Position numbers and translations under genes: made by a program | Notes under the pieces: model-generated | The model's database searches: none | What the model was told of the DNA's origin: nothing | The model's input: the letters and a program-made list of their open reading frames with translations, nothing else | In this document: piece by piece, positions 56,934 to 64,000 of the stretch | Layout: the number at the start of each line of letters is the position of its first letter | Position numbering within the stretch: position 1 is the first letter of the stretch | NCBI RefSeq assembly: GCF_001482305.1 | Contig: NZ_LOHP01000084.1 | Location: forward strand, 88,550-152,549 | Reading direction: 5' to 3' | DNA: 64,000 nucleotides | Source: Leucobacter sp. G161 | GTDB lineage: Bacteria > Actinomycetota > Actinomycetes > Actinomycetales > Microbacteriaceae

Positions 56934-57977
56934 TTACAGCTTGCGCAGCAGCACCTTCTCGACGCGGTGGTCGGCGCCCTTCCGCAGCACGAGCGTCGCT
57001 CGAGCGCGCGTTGGCCGAATGTTCTCAATGAGGTTCGGTTCGTTGATCGACTTCCAGATGCCGTGAGCGTAGCTGCGGGTCTCAGCGTCGCTGAGCTGCG
57101 AGAACTTCCGGAAGAACGAGCTCGGATCCGAGAACGCGCCGTCGCGAAGCCGGAAGAAGCGCTGGGTGAACCACTCTTCGATGTGATCGGTTCGTGCGTC
57201 AACGTAGACGGAGAAGTCGAACAGGTCGGACACCGCGAGCGGGTGATCTGCGGTCGGGGGCTGGAGCACGTTCAGGCCCTCGAGGATGAGGATGTCTGGT
57301 TGCCGCACCGTGGTGTACTCACCGGGAACGATGTCGTAGATGAGGTGGCTGTAGTGCGGGGCGCGCACCTCGGGCATGCCGGACTTCACCTGTGACACGA
57401 ACCGCAGGAGCGCGCGCCGGTCGTATGACTCTGGGAAGCCCTTCCGGTGGGCGATGCCGCGGCGTTCGAGCTCGGCGTTCGGGTAGAGGAAGCCGTCTGT
57501 GGTGACAAGTGTGACGTTCGGGGTCTCCGGCCAGCGGGCGAGCAGGTCACGGAGAATACGAGCGACGGTGGACTTGCCGACTGCGACAGAACCGGCGACC
57601 CCAATGACGAAGGTGCTCTGCTTTTCACCCTCGCGCTTGAGGAAGCTACGCGTCCGCTGGTGCATCTCGCGTGCGGCGATCGCGTACTGATTGATGAGGC
57701 GGCTCAGCGGCCGATACACCTCGGAGACCTCTTCGACATCGAGCGAGACCCCCAGTCCGCGGAAGGATTCGACCTCTGGTTCAGTGAGCGGCATCGGAGT
57801 CTCCCCGGCAAGGCGGGCCCACTCAGCTCGACCGATCTCCGTGAACGGCGAGGTGAATTCGGGTCGCACGAGCGCTTGCGTCTCAGGCCCGAGGACCGGA
57901 TTCGGCTGGGTCTCCTCGGCTGCATCATTGCTGGGAGCAAGCTCGGTGACTGCGGCTTCGCTGTATTTATTGCTCAT
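56934..57977 (-). CDS. coaA: type I pantothenate kinase
   Basis: Phosphorylates pantothenate, the first and controlling step of CoA synthesis. P-loop [17 protein letters not shown] near residue 125, [16 protein letters not shown] near 157, [13 protein letters not shown] near 175 and [14 protein letters not shown] near 230. ATG 57977 is preferred: it gives 347 residues with an N-terminal polar extension of ~45, and gatggag precedes it; a longer reading from 58046 would run into the glmS promoter and coding start. Divergent from glmS. Confidence 0.94.
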   Translation of the reverse strand: MSNKYSEAAVTELAPSNDAAEETQPNPVLGPETQALVRPEFTSPFTEIGRAEWARLAGETPMPLTEPEVESFRGLGVSLDVEEVSEVYRPLSRLINQYAIAAREMHQRTRSFLKREGEKQSTFVIGVAGSVAVGKSTVARILRDLLARWPETPNVTLVTTDGFLYPNAELERRGIAHRKGFPESYDRRALLRFVSQVKSGMPEVRAPHYSHLIYDIVPGEYTTVRQPDILILEGLNVLQPPTADHPLAVSDLFDFSVYVDARTDHIEEWFTQRFFRLRDGAFSDPSSFFRKFSQLSDAETRSYAHGIWKSINEPNLIENIRPTRARATLVLRKGADHRVEKVLLRKL

Positions 57978-57995
57978 CGCACTCCATCGTGCCAC

Positions 57996-58001
57996 TAAAA
58001 T
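57996..58001 (+). promoter_or_regulatory. -10 box TAAAAT of a leaderless promoter (glmS)
   Basis: TAAAAT is 7 nt before ATG 58009 and marks the start of the seven-gene transcript glmS-acpS-alr-tsaE-tsaB-rimI-tsaD. Confidence 0.6.
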
Positions 58002-58008
58002 CGGGTGT

Positions 58009-59859
58009 ATGTGTGGAATCGTTGGATACGCAGGCCCAAATGACACTGTTGAGGCGCTGCTGAATGGACTTCGTCGACTCGAGTACCGCGGCTATGACTC
58101 CGCGGGCGTAGCAGTCATCGACGATACCGGCGGTGTCTCCGTACGGAAAAAATCAGGCAAGCTCGTCAACCTTGAAGATCTTCTCAAGGCGAGCCCGCTC
58201 GAGGCTGCGGGAACCGGAATCGGCCACACCCGCTGGGCAACCCACGGTGGGCCGACCGACGTCAACGCGCACCCGCACCTTGGCGACGATGGACGACTGG
58301 CGGTCATCCATAACGGGATCGTCGAGAACTTCGCAGAACTCCGCGACGAGGTCACCTCGCGCGGCGCCGAGCTGCTCAGTGAGACCGATACCGAGGTCGT
58401 TGCCGTGCTGCTCGGGCTGGAGACCGCATCGGGGAAGGACCTCGAGACTGCGTTCCGCGAGGTCGTGCAGCGGCTGCACGGCACCTTCACGCTGCTTGCG
58501 ATGCACCAGAGCGAGCCGGGCAAGATTGTGGCCGCTCGCCATCACTCCCCGCTCGTGGTTGGGCTCGGTGAGGGCGAGAACTTCCTCGGCTTTGACGTCG
58601 CGGCGTTCGTGTCGTCCACGCGTCGGGCGGTCGTCGTAAACGAGGACAATATCGCGATCATCACGCCTGACAGCGTGCGGATCACGGACTTCACCGGAGC
58701 CGAGGTCGACTTCGAGGAGTACGAGGTCGAGTGGGATGCGGGCGCCGCGGACAAGGGCGGCTGGTCGTCGTTCATGGCGAAGGAAATCAACGAGCAGCCG
58801 GAGGCTATCGCGAACACGATTCGCGGCCGCATCGTCGACGGCCACGTCGAGATCCCGGAGCTCACCGCGCTCGGCGAGGATCGGCTGAAGGAGATCGACC
58901 GGATCATCATCGTTGCCTGCGGCACGGCGTCATACGCGGGCATGGTCGGGTCGTACGCGATCGAGCAGTGGGCGCGCATCCCGGTCGAGGTGCAGCTCAG
59001 CCACGAGTTCCGGTACCGCGACCCGGTGCTCACTGACCGCACGATGGTGATCTCGGTCAGCCAGTCGGGCGAGACGATGGATACGCTCATGGCCGTGAAG
59101 TACGCGATCGAGCGTGGCGTGACGACCGTGTCGGTCTGCAACACGCAGAGCGCGACGATCCCGCGCGAGTCAGATGCCGCTGTCTACACGCACGCAGGGC
59201 CTGAGGTCGCTGTCGCGTCGACGAAGGCGTTTGTCGCGCAGATCACGGCGCTCTACCTGCTCGGCCTGCATCTGGGGCGCGTGCGCGGCACGCTCTCAGC
59301 CGAAGACGAGGCAGCCGCGGTCGAACAGTTCGAGACGCTCCCGGAGAAGATGGCTGAGGCCGTCGCGACGCACGAACAGATCGCCCAGCTCGCGCACTGG
59401 ATGGCGGACACCCGCTCGGTGCTGTTCCTTGGGCGCCACGTCGGGTACCCGGCAGCGCTCGAGGGGGCGCTCAAACTCAAGGAGATCGCGTACATTCACG
59501 CGGAGGGCTTTGCCGCTGGCGAGCTGAAGCACGGTCCCATCGCGCTCATCGATCACGGTCAGCCCGTGTTCGTGCTGGTGCCGAGTCCGCGCACCTCACC
59601 GCTCATGCATTCGAAGGTTGTGTCGAACATTCAGGAGATCCGCGCGCGCGGCGCACGCGTCATCGCGATCGTGGAGAAGGGCGACACCGCGGTGCTGCCG
59701 TTCGCTGACGATGTCGTGCGGATCCCGCTCACGGACGCGCTGTTCGATCCGATCCTGCAGGTCGTTCCGCTGCAGTGGTTCGCGCTCGAGCTGTCGACCG
59801 CGAAGGGCCTCGACGTGGATCAGCCGCGCAACCTGGCGAAATCGGTGACGGTCGAGTGA
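58009..59859 (+). CDS. glmS: glutamine--fructose-6-phosphate aminotransferase
   Basis: 616 residues. Class II glutamine amidotransferase with catalytic Cys2 (MCGIVGYAG), then [18 protein letters not shown] and [16 protein letters not shown]; two SIS domains follow with [25 protein letters not shown] and [19 protein letters not shown]. Makes glucosamine 6-phosphate for the cell wall. No glmS ribozyme-like sequence is visible upstream; the start is leaderless. Confidence 0.97.
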   Translation: MCGIVGYAGPNDTVEALLNGLRRLEYRGYDSAGVAVIDDTGGVSVRKKSGKLVNLEDLLKASPLEAAGTGIGHTRWATHGGPTDVNAHPHLGDDGRLAVIHNGIVENFAELRDEVTSRGAELLSETDTEVVAVLLGLETASGKDLETAFREVVQRLHGTFTLLAMHQSEPGKIVAARHHSPLVVGLGEGENFLGFDVAAFVSSTRRAVVVNEDNIAIITPDSVRITDFTGAEVDFEEYEVEWDAGAADKGGWSSFMAKEINEQPEAIANTIRGRIVDGHVEIPELTALGEDRLKEIDRIIIVACGTASYAGMVGSYAIEQWARIPVEVQLSHEFRYRDPVLTDRTMVISVSQSGETMDTLMAVKYAIERGVTTVSVCNTQSATIPRESDAAVYTHAGPEVAVASTKAFVAQITALYLLGLHLGRVRGTLSAEDEAAAVEQFETLPEKMAEAVATHEQIAQLAHWMADTRSVLFLGRHVGYPAALEGALKLKEIAYIHAEGFAAGELKHGPIALIDHGQPVFVLVPSPRTSPLMHSKVVSNIQEIRARGARVIAIVEKGDTAVLPFADDVVRIPLTDALFDPILQVVPLQWFALELSTAKGLDVDQPRNLAKSVTVE

Positions 59860-60221
59860 TCATCGGCATCGGCGTCGACACTGTCGACATCGTGCGCTTC
59901 GAGCGGCAGCTCGAGCGCACGCCAAAGCTTCGCGGACGTCTGTTCAGCGAGGCCGAGGGACAGCTGTCGACGCCGTCGCTCGCGGCCCGGTTTGCCGCGA
60001 AGGAGGCGCTCATCAAGGCGCTTGGCGACTCGGGCGATCTCACGTGGTCAGACATGGAGGTGCGACGCAACGCGTTGCGTGCTCCCGAGTTCGTGCCGAC
60101 GGCCGGTCTGCTCGCGGCGCTTGAGGCGCGCGGTGCGGATCGGATCGACCTGTCGATGACCCACGACATCGGTATTGCGACGGCGTTCGTTATTGTTGAG
60201 CGCGGAGGTGCGGCGGCATGA
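59856..60221 (+). CDS. acpS: holo-[acyl-carrier-protein] synthase
   Basis: 121 residues from GTG 59856 (overlaps the glmS stop by 4 bp). Transfers phosphopantetheine from CoA to acyl carrier proteins. GIGVDTVDIVRFERQL (metal Asp) and AARFAAKEALIKALGDS (Glu/Lys) are the phosphopantetheinyl-transferase signatures; ends in SMTHDIGIATAFVIVE. The overlap implies coupling to glmS and alr. Confidence 0.95.
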   Translation: MIIGIGVDTVDIVRFERQLERTPKLRGRLFSEAEGQLSTPSLAARFAAKEALIKALGDSGDLTWSDMEVRRNALRAPEFVPTAGLLAALEARGADRIDLSMTHDIGIATAFVIVERGGAAA

Positions 60222-61357
60222 GAACTGGTTCAATGCGGGTGGCAGACATCTCGGTTCGGGCGATTCGGAAGAACGTTGGTCGGATCCGGGAACTCACGGG
60301 TGATGCGAAGGTCATCGTCGTGGTGAAAGCCGGTGGCTATGGCCACGGCGCTGAGATCGCTGCGCGAGCGGCTGTCGAGGGTGGCGCATCAATGATCGCG
60401 ACCGCGGACCTCGAGGAGGCGCTGCAGCTGCGCGAGTGCGGTATCGACGCACCGCTGCTCTGCTGGCTCCATGGGCCGCGCGTCGACTTCGCGCCGGCAA
60501 TCGAACAGTCGATCGATGTTGGGATCGCGCACCTCAGACAGCTGGAAGCGCTCGCCGAGGCCGCGCGTGTGACCGGTCAGCAGGCCACCCTGCAGTTCAA
60601 GATTGATACCGGCCTGAGTCGTAACGGGGCTGCTCGCGACGAGTGGGAGGCCCTCTTCGCGCGCGGTGCAGCACTCGAACGCGAGGGGCTCGTGCGGGTG
60701 CGTGGCATCTTCAGTCATCTCGCGAATGCGGGTGAGGAGGCCGACCTCGCGCAGGGCGCCTGCTTCGACGAGGCCCTCGCGCTGCTACGGGCTGCTGGCT
60801 CTGACCCAGAGATGATTCACCTCGCCGCGAGCGCCGCGACGTTCTCGCGCCCCGAGCTGTACTACAACACGGTGCGTGTCGGGGTGGCCGCGTTCGGCCT
60901 GAGCCCGATCCCCGGCAAGAACTCGGCGCAGCTCGGGCTCATCCCCGCGATGACGCTTCGCTCGGAGGTTGTCGCCCTGCGCGGTGTCCCGGCGGGCACG
61001 GGCGTCTCGTACGGGTTCAACCACATCTGCGAGGTCGCAACGACGCTCGCCCTCGTGCCGGTCGGGTATGCCGACGGCATGCCGCGCGCGCTCAACGGTG
61101 CTGGCGCATGGGTGACGATCGCGGGGGAGCCATGCCCCATCGTCGGCCGGATCGGCATGGACCAGTTCATCGTCGACGTTGGGCCGGTGGGCGGGCGTAT
61201 CGACCTGGGCGCGCCGGTCGTGCTGTTCGGCGACCCGGAGCGCGGATATCCGTCGATCGATATCTGGGCGGGGCTCATGCGCACGATCCACTATGAGATC
61301 CTTGTCGGCATCGGTCCACGTGTGCTTCGGCGCGCGGTTGATGAGGAGGACGCATGA
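60218..61357 (+). CDS. alr: alanine racemase
   Basis: 379 residues. Makes D-alanine for peptidoglycan. The PLP lysine is Lys37 in VVVKAGGYGHG; the usual form is VKANAYGHG, so the two residues after Lys differ. KIDTGLSRNGA near 125 and the second-base tyrosine in GVSYGFNHICEV near 262 are present; GRIGMDQFIVD near 308 is a substrate-contact loop. Four-base overlap with acpS; ATG 60233 is an alternative start. Confidence 0.95.
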   Translation: MRTGSMRVADISVRAIRKNVGRIRELTGDAKVIVVVKAGGYGHGAEIAARAAVEGGASMIATADLEEALQLRECGIDAPLLCWLHGPRVDFAPAIEQSIDVGIAHLRQLEALAEAARVTGQQATLQFKIDTGLSRNGAARDEWEALFARGAALEREGLVRVRGIFSHLANAGEEADLAQGACFDEALALLRAAGSDPEMIHLAASAATFSRPELYYNTVRVGVAAFGLSPIPGKNSAQLGLIPAMTLRSEVVALRGVPAGTGVSYGFNHICEVATTLALVPVGYADGMPRALNGAGAWVTIAGEPCPIVGRIGMDQFIVDVGPVGGRIDLGAPVVLFGDPERGYPSIDIWAGLMRTIHYEILVGIGPRVLRRAVDEEDA

Positions 61358-61860
61358 GTGTCGTGGAACAGTTCACGGCAGGAGACCCCGACGCGATGCA
61401 CGATTTGGGCATTCGTCTCGGTGCGGTGCTCGCCGCCGGCGATCTCGTGATTCTCACTGGCCCACTTGGCGCGGGCAAGACAACCTTGACGCGCGGGATC
61501 GGTGAGGGGCTCGGCGTTCGCGGCCCCGTGCAGAGCCCGACCGTCGTCATCGCGCGCACCCATCCCTCCCTGGTGGGGGCAGCTCCGCTCGTGCACGTCG
61601 ACGCATACCGGCTTGCCGACGCGAGCGAGGTCGAAGACCTCGACCTTGATTTCGATGGCTCGGTTGTCGTTGCCGAGTGGGGAGCTGGCCTTGTCGATGC
61701 CCGCGACTCGTGGCTGGACGTCGTCATCGACCGCCCGCTTGGCGGCGACGACGCTTCCGATGCCGACGATCTCGAAGACTACGCGGAGGCCCCCGTCGAG
61801 CCCCGCACACTCACCGTCACCGGGCACGGCCCGCGCTGGCAGAACGGGGTACTCGCGTGA
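61354..61860 (+). CDS. tsaE: tRNA t6A synthesis ATPase TsaE
   Basis: 168 residues. P-loop LTGPLGAGKTTLTRGIGEGL near residue 35, SPTVVIART near 61, HVDAYRLADASEVEDLDLD near 80 and VVAEWG near 103. ATPase that cycles the TsaB-TsaD complex in making N6-threonylcarbamoyladenosine at tRNA position 37. A C-terminal acidic segment (GDDASDADDLEDY) is longer than in E. coli YjeE. Confidence 0.94.
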   Translation: MSVVEQFTAGDPDAMHDLGIRLGAVLAAGDLVILTGPLGAGKTTLTRGIGEGLGVRGPVQSPTVVIARTHPSLVGAAPLVHVDAYRLADASEVEDLDLDFDGSVVVAEWGAGLVDARDSWLDVVIDRPLGGDDASDADDLEDYAEAPVEPRTLTVTGHGPRWQNGVLA

Positions 61861-62519
61861 CCGCGATGAACGTCCGCACGATTGCGGCGCCGGAGCTCGG
61901 GGACCGAGTGATCCTGGCGATCGATACCTCGCTCGGAACGAGCGTCGCTGTCGGCGCTGCCGAGAGCGTGACGGAGGTGTCGAGTGACGACCCGCGCGGT
62001 CACGCTGAGGCGATCGGCACCCTCATTGCGCGCGTGTTTGCAGAGCGAGGGATCGATCCCGCGAGCGTCACCCACGTGACCGCCGGGATGGGGCCGGGCC
62101 CGTTCACCGGGTTGCGCGTCGGGATTGCGGCAGCGAACGCGTTCGCGCTGGGCCGTGGACTGACCACGCTGCCGCTCGTGAGCCACGACGCTGCGGCGCT
62201 CGAACAGCTCGAAGCGGGGGCAACCTCCGGGGTACGAATTGTGCAGGACGCGAAGCGCAGAGAGCTGTTCGTGACCGACTACACGTCACTCGACTGGGCA
62301 GGGATTCCGGAGCGCGCTGGCGATCCGCATCTCGCGCCCCGCGACGGCTACGAGAGCGTCACCAACGAGCTCTGGCCTGAGCGTCTGCCTGCGGCGGCGC
62401 TCGTGCGGCTCGCCGCACGGCACCTCGCAGCAGGCCGCGACTTCGCTTCCGAGCAGGCACTCTACCTCAGGCTCCCCGACGTGATGCAGCCGCGCGCCCC
62501 GAAGCCGGTCACGCCGTGA
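61857..62519 (+). CDS. tsaB: tRNA t6A synthesis protein TsaB
   Basis: 220 residues. ASKHA-fold partner of TsaD. VILAIDTSLGTSVAVGA near residue 20, VTAGMGPGPFTGLRVGIAAA near 82 and VQDAKRRELFV near 138 are the YeaZ/TsaB marks. GTG 61857 overlaps tsaE by 4 bp; ATG 61866 is the alternative. The N terminus has about 18 extra residues before the conserved strand. Confidence 0.92.
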   Translation: MTAMNVRTIAAPELGDRVILAIDTSLGTSVAVGAAESVTEVSSDDPRGHAEAIGTLIARVFAERGIDPASVTHVTAGMGPGPFTGLRVGIAAANAFALGRGLTTLPLVSHDAAALEQLEAGATSGVRIVQDAKRRELFVTDYTSLDWAGIPERAGDPHLAPRDGYESVTNELWPERLPAAALVRLAARHLAAGRDFASEQALYLRLPDVMQPRAPKPVTP

Positions 62520-62968
62520 ACATTCGTGACGCGGCACTCGCCGACATTGCGGCCGTCGCAGCTCTCGAAGCCGAGTTGTTTGGCAGCGACGCGTGGAGCG
62601 CCGACATCGTGCGGGAGGAGCTCACCGGTGAGCGTCGACGCTACATTGTGCTCGTCGACGAGTCGGACGCGATCCGCGGCTACGCGGGCGTACTCGTCGT
62701 CGCCCCGGACGGCGACATTCAGACCATCGCCGTCGATCCCGCGTTGCGAGGCGCCGGCCACGGCCGCGCGCTCATGAATGAGCTTCTCGACGAGGCGGAC
62801 CGCCGCGGCGCCTCGCAGGTGTTCCTCGAGGTGCGTGCGGACAATCCACCCGCGCGCGGCCTGTACCTCTCGCTCGGCTTTGTCGAGATCGGGGTGCGGC
62901 CCGGGTATTACCAGCCGGAGGGCGTCGACGCGATCGTCATGCAGTTGCAGCTAAAGGACCGACAGTGA
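62516..62968 (+). CDS. rimI: ribosomal protein S18-alanine N-acetyltransferase
   Basis: 150 residues. GNAT fold: [20 protein letters not shown] at the start and the acetyl-CoA loop [20 protein letters not shown] near residue 78, [20 protein letters not shown] near 105. In this operon (tsaB-rimI-tsaD) the target may be S18 or another protein; the assignment is by context and length. GTG 62516 overlaps tsaB by 4 bp. Confidence 0.9.
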   Translation: MNIRDAALADIAAVAALEAELFGSDAWSADIVREELTGERRRYIVLVDESDAIRGYAGVLVVAPDGDIQTIAVDPALRGAGHGRALMNELLDEADRRGASQVFLEVRADNPPARGLYLSLGFVEIGVRPGYYQPEGVDAIVMQLQLKDRQ

Positions 62969-64000
62969 GTGAAACAGTGAACGCAGCAGAACGCCAGCCG
63001 CTTGTGCTCGGCATCGAGACGAGCTGCGATGAGACAGGCATTGGCATCGTCCGTGGCCGGACGCTGCTCGCGAACGCGATCGCGTCGTCGATGGACGAGC
63101 ATTCCCGCTTCGGCGGCGTGATTCCGGAAATCGCAGCACGCGCCCACCTTGAAGCAATGAACCCGACGATCGAACGAGCGCTCACCGACGCGGGGGTGAC
63201 GCTCGACGACGTCGACGCGATCGCCGTGACCGGTGGGCCGGGGCTAGCCGGGGCACTCATGGTCGGGGTGTCCGCTGCGAAAGCGCTCGCGGTCTCGCTC
63301 GACAAGCCACTGTACGCGGTGAACCATCTGGTGGGACATGTCGGCGCCGATTTGTTACACGGCGACGGCCTACGACCAGCTGTGGGGACGGTCGGCGAGC
63401 TCGAGCTGCCGACGGTCGCACTGCTCGTGTCGGGCGGGCACACCTCGCTGCTGCTCGTGCGCGACCTCGTGAGCGATGTGGAGCTGCTCGGCGAAACCAT
63501 TGACGATGCGGCGGGGGAGGCCTTTGACAAGGTCGCTCGCCTGCTCGGCCTCCCGTACCCGGGTGGGCCGCACATTGACCGGGTCGCGGCTGCGGGTGAC
63601 CCGCAGGCGATCAGGTTCCCGCGCGGCCTGACGCTGCCGAAAGACATGGCGAAGCACCGGTATGACTTCTCGTTCTCGGGGCTGAAGACCTCGGTGGCGC
63701 GCTGGGTGGAGAAACGTGTCGCAGCCGGTGAAGAGGTTCCCGTCGCCGATGTTGCCGCGAGCTTCCGGGAGGCAGTGGTTGACGTGCTGCTCACGAAGGC
63801 GCTCGCCGCGTGCGCGGATCTCGGCGTTCCGCGGCTGTTGCTCGGCGGAGGTGTTGTCGCAAACGCCCGGTTGCGTGAGGTTGCTACGGAGCGCGCTGCG
63901 GCCGCAGGTGTTGAACTCAGGGTGCCTCCGCTATCCCTGTGCACCGACAACGGTGCGATGATCGCATCGCTCGGTGCACAGCTGCTTGCCGCGGGTCACG
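62965..64000 (+). CDS. tsaD: tRNA t6A transferase TsaD (3' end outside window)
   Basis: Transfers the threonylcarbamoyl group to A37 of ANN-decoding tRNAs. [19 protein letters not shown] starts the fold near residue 13; metal histidines are in [16 protein letters not shown] near 120; [15 protein letters not shown] near 153 and [19 protein letters not shown] near 182. GTG 62965 overlaps rimI by 4 bp. 345 codons are in the window and the frame is still open at the right edge, where [12 protein letters not shown], near the usual end of the family, has just been read. Confidence 0.95.
   Translation, partial: MSETVNAAERQPLVLGIETSCDETGIGIVRGRTLLANAIASSMDEHSRFGGVIPEIAARAHLEAMNPTIERALTDAGVTLDDVDAIAVTGGPGLAGALMVGVSAAKALAVSLDKPLYAVNHLVGHVGADLLHGDGLRPAVGTVGELELPTVALLVSGGHTSLLLVRDLVSDVELLGETIDDAAGEAFDKVARLLGLPYPGGPHIDRVAAAGDPQAIRFPRGLTLPKDMAKHRYDFSFSGLKTSVARWVEKRVAAGEEVPVADVAASFREAVVDVLLTKALAACADLGVPRLLLGGGVVANARLREVATERAAAAGVELRVPPLSLCTDNGAMIASLGAQLLAAGH

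Overview
The window is high-GC DNA from an actinobacterium. Gene order, leaderless genes with a TAnnnT -10 box, and the clusters dxr/rseP/ispG, coaA/glmS/acpS/alr and tsaE-tsaB-rimI-tsaD all point to Actinomycetia. I infer a member of the Microbacteriaceae (Leucobacter-like); no rRNA or other marker here proves the genus. No tRNA, rRNA, CRISPR array, transposase or prophage was found.

Layout. 1-6.3 kb: a cysteine desulfurase-family gene cut by the left edge, a TRIC/UPF0126 membrane protein, an MFS carrier, rsmI, an FKBP-type lipoprotein isomerase and dxr. 6.3-13 kb: a 450-bp empty stretch, a tandem glycine riboswitch, then gcvP-gcvT-gcvH-sdaA; gcvP carries a frameshift near codon 80. 13-19 kb: rseP-type site-2 protease, ispG, an RNB-family exoribonuclease, a LOG protein and a DksA/TraR zinc-finger protein. 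19.2-25.4 kb: a ParD/ParE-type toxin-antitoxin pair, a UvrA paralogue, and a PadR regulator overlapping a HAAS membrane protein and a lipoprotein, then a CPBP-like membrane protein. 25.4-26.8 kb: aroQ, trmB and a 20-bp tandem repeat that takes in the trmB stop.

27.0-39.6 kb is the S10-spc ribosomal supercluster (rpsJ to rplO) followed by secY-adk-map. 39.6-46.5 kb is an accessory island between map and infA, which are neighbours in many Gram-positives. It holds a CGNR regulator divergent from an FAD monooxygenase, a PaaX regulator with a PH-like membrane protein divergent from a double-GNAT protein, and soxR divergent from an MFS exporter. Each divergent pair has a visible inverted repeat over its promoters. 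46.6-49.7 kb is the alpha operon (infA, rpmJ, rpsM, rpsK, rpoA, rplQ). An acyltransferase/SGNH gene on the other strand separates rplQ from truA. 52.9-55.3 kb is rplM-rpsI-glmM. A DUF559/AbiEi-like gene and a repeat-rich non-coding stretch follow, then coaA divergent from glmS-acpS-alr-tsaE-tsaB-rimI-tsaD, the last cut by the right edge.

How it works together: most of the window is core metabolism and translation (isoprenoid MEP pathway, glycine/serine catabolism, shikimate, CoA, cell-wall amino sugars and D-Ala, t6A tRNA modification, ribosome and RNA polymerase). A strong regulatory theme is leaderless transcription. At least sixteen genes begin 6-7 nt after a TAnnnT hexamer, while ribosomal operons use leaders with Shine-Dalgarno sites. 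This rule settled several start codons below.
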